The notes under the pieces were generated by a model, which did no database searches, had not been told where the DNA came from, and saw nothing but the letters and a program-made list of their open reading frames with translations. From Sphingomonas sp. H160509 (GTDB taxonomy: Bacteria > Pseudomonadota > Alphaproteobacteria > Sphingomonadales > Sphingomonadaceae), in the NCBI RefSeq assembly GCF_024124765.2, contig NZ_JAMXSR020000002.1:1511001-1575000 (forward strand): a stretch of 64,000 nucleotides of DNA. Reading direction: 5' to 3'. This document shows, in pieces, positions 61,152 through 64,000 of this stretch; within the stretch, counting starts at the first letter, position 1; each line of letters opens with the position of its first letter. The position numbers and the translations under genes were made by a program.

Positions 61152-62909
61152 ATGCGCGGACGGGTTCGGTTGGGTGTGCTCGCGCTGTTGGGCCTGACGG
61201 CGGCTGGCCCGGCGGTGGCCGCGTGCAAGGTCAGCAAGATCGCCGAACTGCCCGTGACCCTCACCGGTCGCCGCGCGATGGTCGATGCGAAGTTCGGCAC
61301 GCACGACACGCGGTTCATCGTCGATAGCGGCGCGTTCTACAGTACGGTGTCGCGCGCGTCGGCCGCGGAGTTCGGGCTGTCGAGCGAACCGGCTCTCCCC
61401 TGGTTCCGGCTGCGCGGCGTCAACGGCGACACGTCCGCAGCGGTCGCCAGTGCAAAGGATTTCTCGCTCGCCGGCCTGCCGATCCCGCGCGTGAGCTTCA
61501 TCGTCGGCGGCACCGACACGGGGACGGCCGGTCTGCTCGGCCAGAACATCCTCGGTCTCGCCGATGTCGAATACGACCTGCCGCACAGCGCAGTGCGGCT
61601 GATCCGGGTCGATGGCTGCGGCAATGTCGGGCTCGCCTATTGGGCCGCGGGAAAACCGTTTTCGACGATCCCGCTCGAACGCGGCGGCACCGGACCGTTC
61701 AAGCCGCACACGATCGGCACCGTCCTGGTCAACGGCGTCAAGATGCGCGCGGTGTTCGATTCAGGCGCGCAGACCACCGTCATGACGCTCGCCGCGGCCA
61801 AGCGGGCAGGCATCACACCGACCAGTCCCGGCGTGACCGCGGTCGGGTTGAACTCGGGCATCGGCTCGAAGCAGCTCGCGACCTGGCGCGCTCCGTTCGA
61901 TACGATCGACCTCGGCGGCGAGACCGTGCCGCACCCGAAATTCCAGATCGCCGACATCCGGATCGACGGCGACATGCTGATCGGGTTCGATTTCTTCCTG
62001 ACGCACCGCATCTTCGTGTCGAACGCGAACCACCTTCTCTACATGACCTATGAAGGCGGCCCGGTCTTCGGGCTGACGCCGAGCGGCGCGCGTACCACCG
62101 CGGGCGAAAAGCTCGACCTGACCGACACCGCCGCCGTGCCGACCGATGCCGAGGGGTTCAGCCGACGCGCCGCGGTGTTCCTGTCGAAGCGCCGGATCGA
62201 GGAGGGGCTCGCCGATCTCGACAAAGCGGTGGCGATGGCGCCGACCGAAGGCCGCTATGTGTATCAGCGCGCGCAGGCCCGGCTCGCGCACGGCCAGCTC
62301 CTGCTTGCCGCGGCCGATCTCGACAAGGCCGTGACGCTCATGCCGGACGACACCGACGTCCGCCTGTTGCGCGCACGCCTCCGCTTGATGAGCCGCGATC
62401 CGGATGGCGCGGGCGAAGATGCCAAGGTCGCCGATCGCGCGCTGCCGGCCGGGTCGGATCGCCGGCTCCAGCTTGCCGGCCTGTACGAAAATCTCGACCA
62501 GCCCGAGCTCGCGATCGTGAATTACGATGCGTGGCTGAAGATGCATCCCGAGGACGCCGCCCGCTCCACCGCGTTTAATGGCCGATGCTGGGCGCGCGCG
62601 CTGCTGAACCGCGAGCTCGATCGTGCGATGTCCGACTGCAACGTGGCCCTGAAGCTCCGCCCCGGCTATGCCGCCTATCTGGACAGCCGCGCGCTGGTGA
62701 ACCTGCGTCTCGGCAAGCTCGACGCCGCGCTTGTCGACTATGACGCCGCGGTCAAAGCCAACCCGCGCAACGCCTGGTCGCTCTACACCCGCGCGATCGC
62801 CGAACGACGCGCGGGCAAGACCGAAGCGGCGGACGCCGACCGCAAGGCCGCGCTCGCGATCAACCCGAACGTCGCCAAACGCGCGGCGCGGTACGGGCTC
62901 GACGGCTGA
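61152..62909 (+). CDS. Retropepsin-like aspartic protease fused to TPR repeats
   Basis: 585 aa. The signal peptide (RLGVLALLGLTAAGPAVA) is followed by two protease lobes, each with the catalytic DSG: TRFIVDSGAFYSTVSRAS and MRAVFDSGAQTTVMTLAA, with GLLGQNILGLADVEYDL and MLIGFDFFLTHRIFV as the matching flap/strand motifs. From residue ~330, tetratricopeptide repeats follow (EGLADLDKAVAMAPTEGRYV, AAADLDKAVTLMPDDTDVRL, AALVDYDAAVKANPRNAWSL). ATG 61152 has GGGAGACGGGC upstream. Exported, probably periplasmic. Substrate unknown. It does not belong to the pectin locus. Confidence 0.85.
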   Translation: MRGRVRLGVLALLGLTAAGPAVAACKVSKIAELPVTLTGRRAMVDAKFGTHDTRFIVDSGAFYSTVSRASAAEFGLSSEPALPWFRLRGVNGDTSAAVASAKDFSLAGLPIPRVSFIVGGTDTGTAGLLGQNILGLADVEYDLPHSAVRLIRVDGCGNVGLAYWAAGKPFSTIPLERGGTGPFKPHTIGTVLVNGVKMRAVFDSGAQTTVMTLAAAKRAGITPTSPGVTAVGLNSGIGSKQLATWRAPFDTIDLGGETVPHPKFQIADIRIDGDMLIGFDFFLTHRIFVSNANHLLYMTYEGGPVFGLTPSGARTTAGEKLDLTDTAAVPTDAEGFSRRAAVFLSKRRIEEGLADLDKAVAMAPTEGRYVYQRAQARLAHGQLLLAAADLDKAVTLMPDDTDVRLLRARLRLMSRDPDGAGEDAKVADRALPAGSDRRLQLAGLYENLDQPELAIVNYDAWLKMHPEDAARSTAFNGRCWARALLNRELDRAMSDCNVALKLRPGYAAYLDSRALVNLRLGKLDAALVDYDAAVKANPRNAWSLYTRAIAERRAGKTEAADADRKAALAINPNVAKRAARYGLDG

Positions 62910-62950
62910 CCGGACGCCGACGTCTCCTGCCTGCGCCCGGCGCGGCACCT

Positions 62951-64000
62951 CTATCGCGGCTGGGATCCGAACGACGGCGGGCGATCCGCCTTGGCGGTGC
63001 CGAACGACGACGGCTTCGGTCCCATCGTGAATTCGAGTTCACCACCGCGTGCCAGGTCGGCATGCGCGATCCAGTTCCGCGTCCAGGGCTTGCCGTTCCA
63101 GCGGACCGATTGGACATAGGGGCTGGCTGGCGCATTGCCCTTCGCGACGACGCGCAACGTGCGGCCCTGGCCGAGATCGACTTGCGCCGCGTCGAACAGC
63201 GGCGGCGAGCCGAAGACATAGACGCCGCTGACTGGATCGACCGGGTAGAAGCCGAGCGCGGAGAGGATGAACCACGCGCTCATCTGGCCGCAATCGTCGT
63301 TGCCGATGACGCCGTCGGGCTCGGCCTTGTACATCTCGGTCAGCAGGCGACGGACCATCGCCTGCGTCTTCCACGGCGCGCCCGCATAGGCGTAGAGATA
63401 GGCGGCGTGCTGGTCCGGCTCGTTGCCGTGCGCATATTGGCCGACCAGCCCGGTGATGTCGGGCGGCGCATTCTTGGGGAGCGTCGACGGCGCGGTGAAC
63501 AGCGCATCGAGCTTCGTCACGAACCCCGCATCGCCGCCGAACAGCGCGATCAGGCCATAGACGTCGTGCTGGTTGAGGAACGTCGCCTGCCATCCGTTCG
63601 CCTCGGTATAGTCGCGCTGTTTCTCGGGCTTGTGGCCAAGCTGGATCGGATCGTAATCGGCCCACCAGCTGCCATCGGCGAAGCGCGGCCGGGCGAAGCC
63701 GATCTTGGGATCGATGACGTTGCGGTAGTTGAGGCTGCGCTTGCGGAGCGCGGCGGCGTCGGCCTTGGCGCCAGCCGCGTCGGCGAGCACCGCCATCGCC
63801 CAGTCGTCATAGGCGTATTCCTGCGTGCGGCTGACCGACTCCCAGGTCTTGTCCGCAGGCACGAAGCCGAGGTCGTAATAGAAGCCGCGGCCGAGCGTGC
63901 TGTCGACGTCGGGAAAATTGCGATCGAACGCACGGCTGCGGATCTGCGGCCACGCCGCGGCGTAATCCGCCTTGATCCCCTTGGCGCACGCTTCGGCGAG
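62951..64000 (-). CDS. GH92 alpha-mannosidase, C-terminal part (partial)
   Basis: The gene runs off the right end, and about 349 codons are visible. TLGRGFYYDLGFVPADKTWE, VSRTQEYAYDDWAMAVLADA, NEPDQHAAYLYAYAGAPWKT, VIGNDDCGQMSAWFILSALG (the conserved Glu/Asp region) and GFYPVDPVSGVYVFGSPPL are strong GH92 signatures. These are calcium-dependent exo-mannosidases, usually secreted. The frame is continuous through the window edge. It may begin a second glycan locus beyond the window. Confidence 0.92.
   Translation of the reverse strand, partial: LAEACAKGIKADYAAAWPQIRSRAFDRNFPDVDSTLGRGFYYDLGFVPADKTWESVSRTQEYAYDDWAMAVLADAAGAKADAAALRKRSLNYRNVIDPKIGFARPRFADGSWWADYDPIQLGHKPEKQRDYTEANGWQATFLNQHDVYGLIALFGGDAGFVTKLDALFTAPSTLPKNAPPDITGLVGQYAHGNEPDQHAAYLYAYAGAPWKTQAMVRRLLTEMYKAEPDGVIGNDDCGQMSAWFILSALGFYPVDPVSGVYVFGSPPLFDAAQVDLGQGRTLRVVAKGNAPASPYVQSVRWNGKPWTRNWIAHADLARGGELEFTMGPKPSSFGTAKADRPPSFGSQPR

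Overview
The window looks like chromosome from a GC-rich sphingomonad (Sphingomonas or a close relative). Reasons: large TonB-dependent receptors without SusD partners, DUF5818 and GIY-YIG-like small genes typical of Sphingomonadales, short GC-rich inverted repeats between genes, and an alphaproteobacterial style of pectin use. Taxonomy is inferred from gene content only.

Layout. 1-5061: edge of a type VI secretion cluster (PP2C phosphatase end, TagH, DUF6931 protein, VgrG, divergent TssA). 5062-8240: a decayed quinone-oxidoreductase relic, then an NmrA-type reductase divergent from a LysR regulator. 8242-15487: hybrid histidine kinase, small winged-helix regulator, amino-acid permease, catalase-peroxidase KatG. 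15943-52012: a very large pectin / rhamnogalacturonan-I (RG-I) and L-rhamnose locus, followed by a second TonB receptor to 55336. 55482-56884: rpsU and small genes. 56985-60886: cytochrome o ubiquinol oxidase cyoABCD. 61152-62909: aspartic protease with TPRs. 62951-64000: end of a GH92 mannosidase.

How the pectin genes work together (inference from families). TonB receptors import oligosaccharides. CE12-type esterases and an alpha/beta hydrolase remove acyl groups. PL11 and a PL26-like lyase cut the RG-I backbone and PL22 cuts oligogalacturonides. GH28, GH35, GH53, two GH43-like enzymes and GH115 trim the backbone and side chains. GH105 releases the unsaturated uronic acid. KduI and KduD carry that acid to 2-keto-3-deoxygluconate. 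L-rhamnose enters through RhaT, is mutarotated by RhaM, and is oxidised by a non-phosphorylating route (rhamnose dehydrogenase, lactonase, dehydratase, KDR dehydrogenase, diketo hydrolase), expected to end in pyruvate and lactate. An IclR regulator sits in the locus. No rhamnosidase (GH78/GH106), KDG kinase or KDPG aldolase is visible here.

Sequence quality. About 27 single-base frame breaks fall in 20 otherwise well-conserved genes, mostly at G/C homopolymers, and 24 of them are one base too many. I read these as base-calling or assembly errors and annotate the genes as intact across the break, stating each position. The MDR relic at 5660-6105 is the one gene that looks truly decayed.
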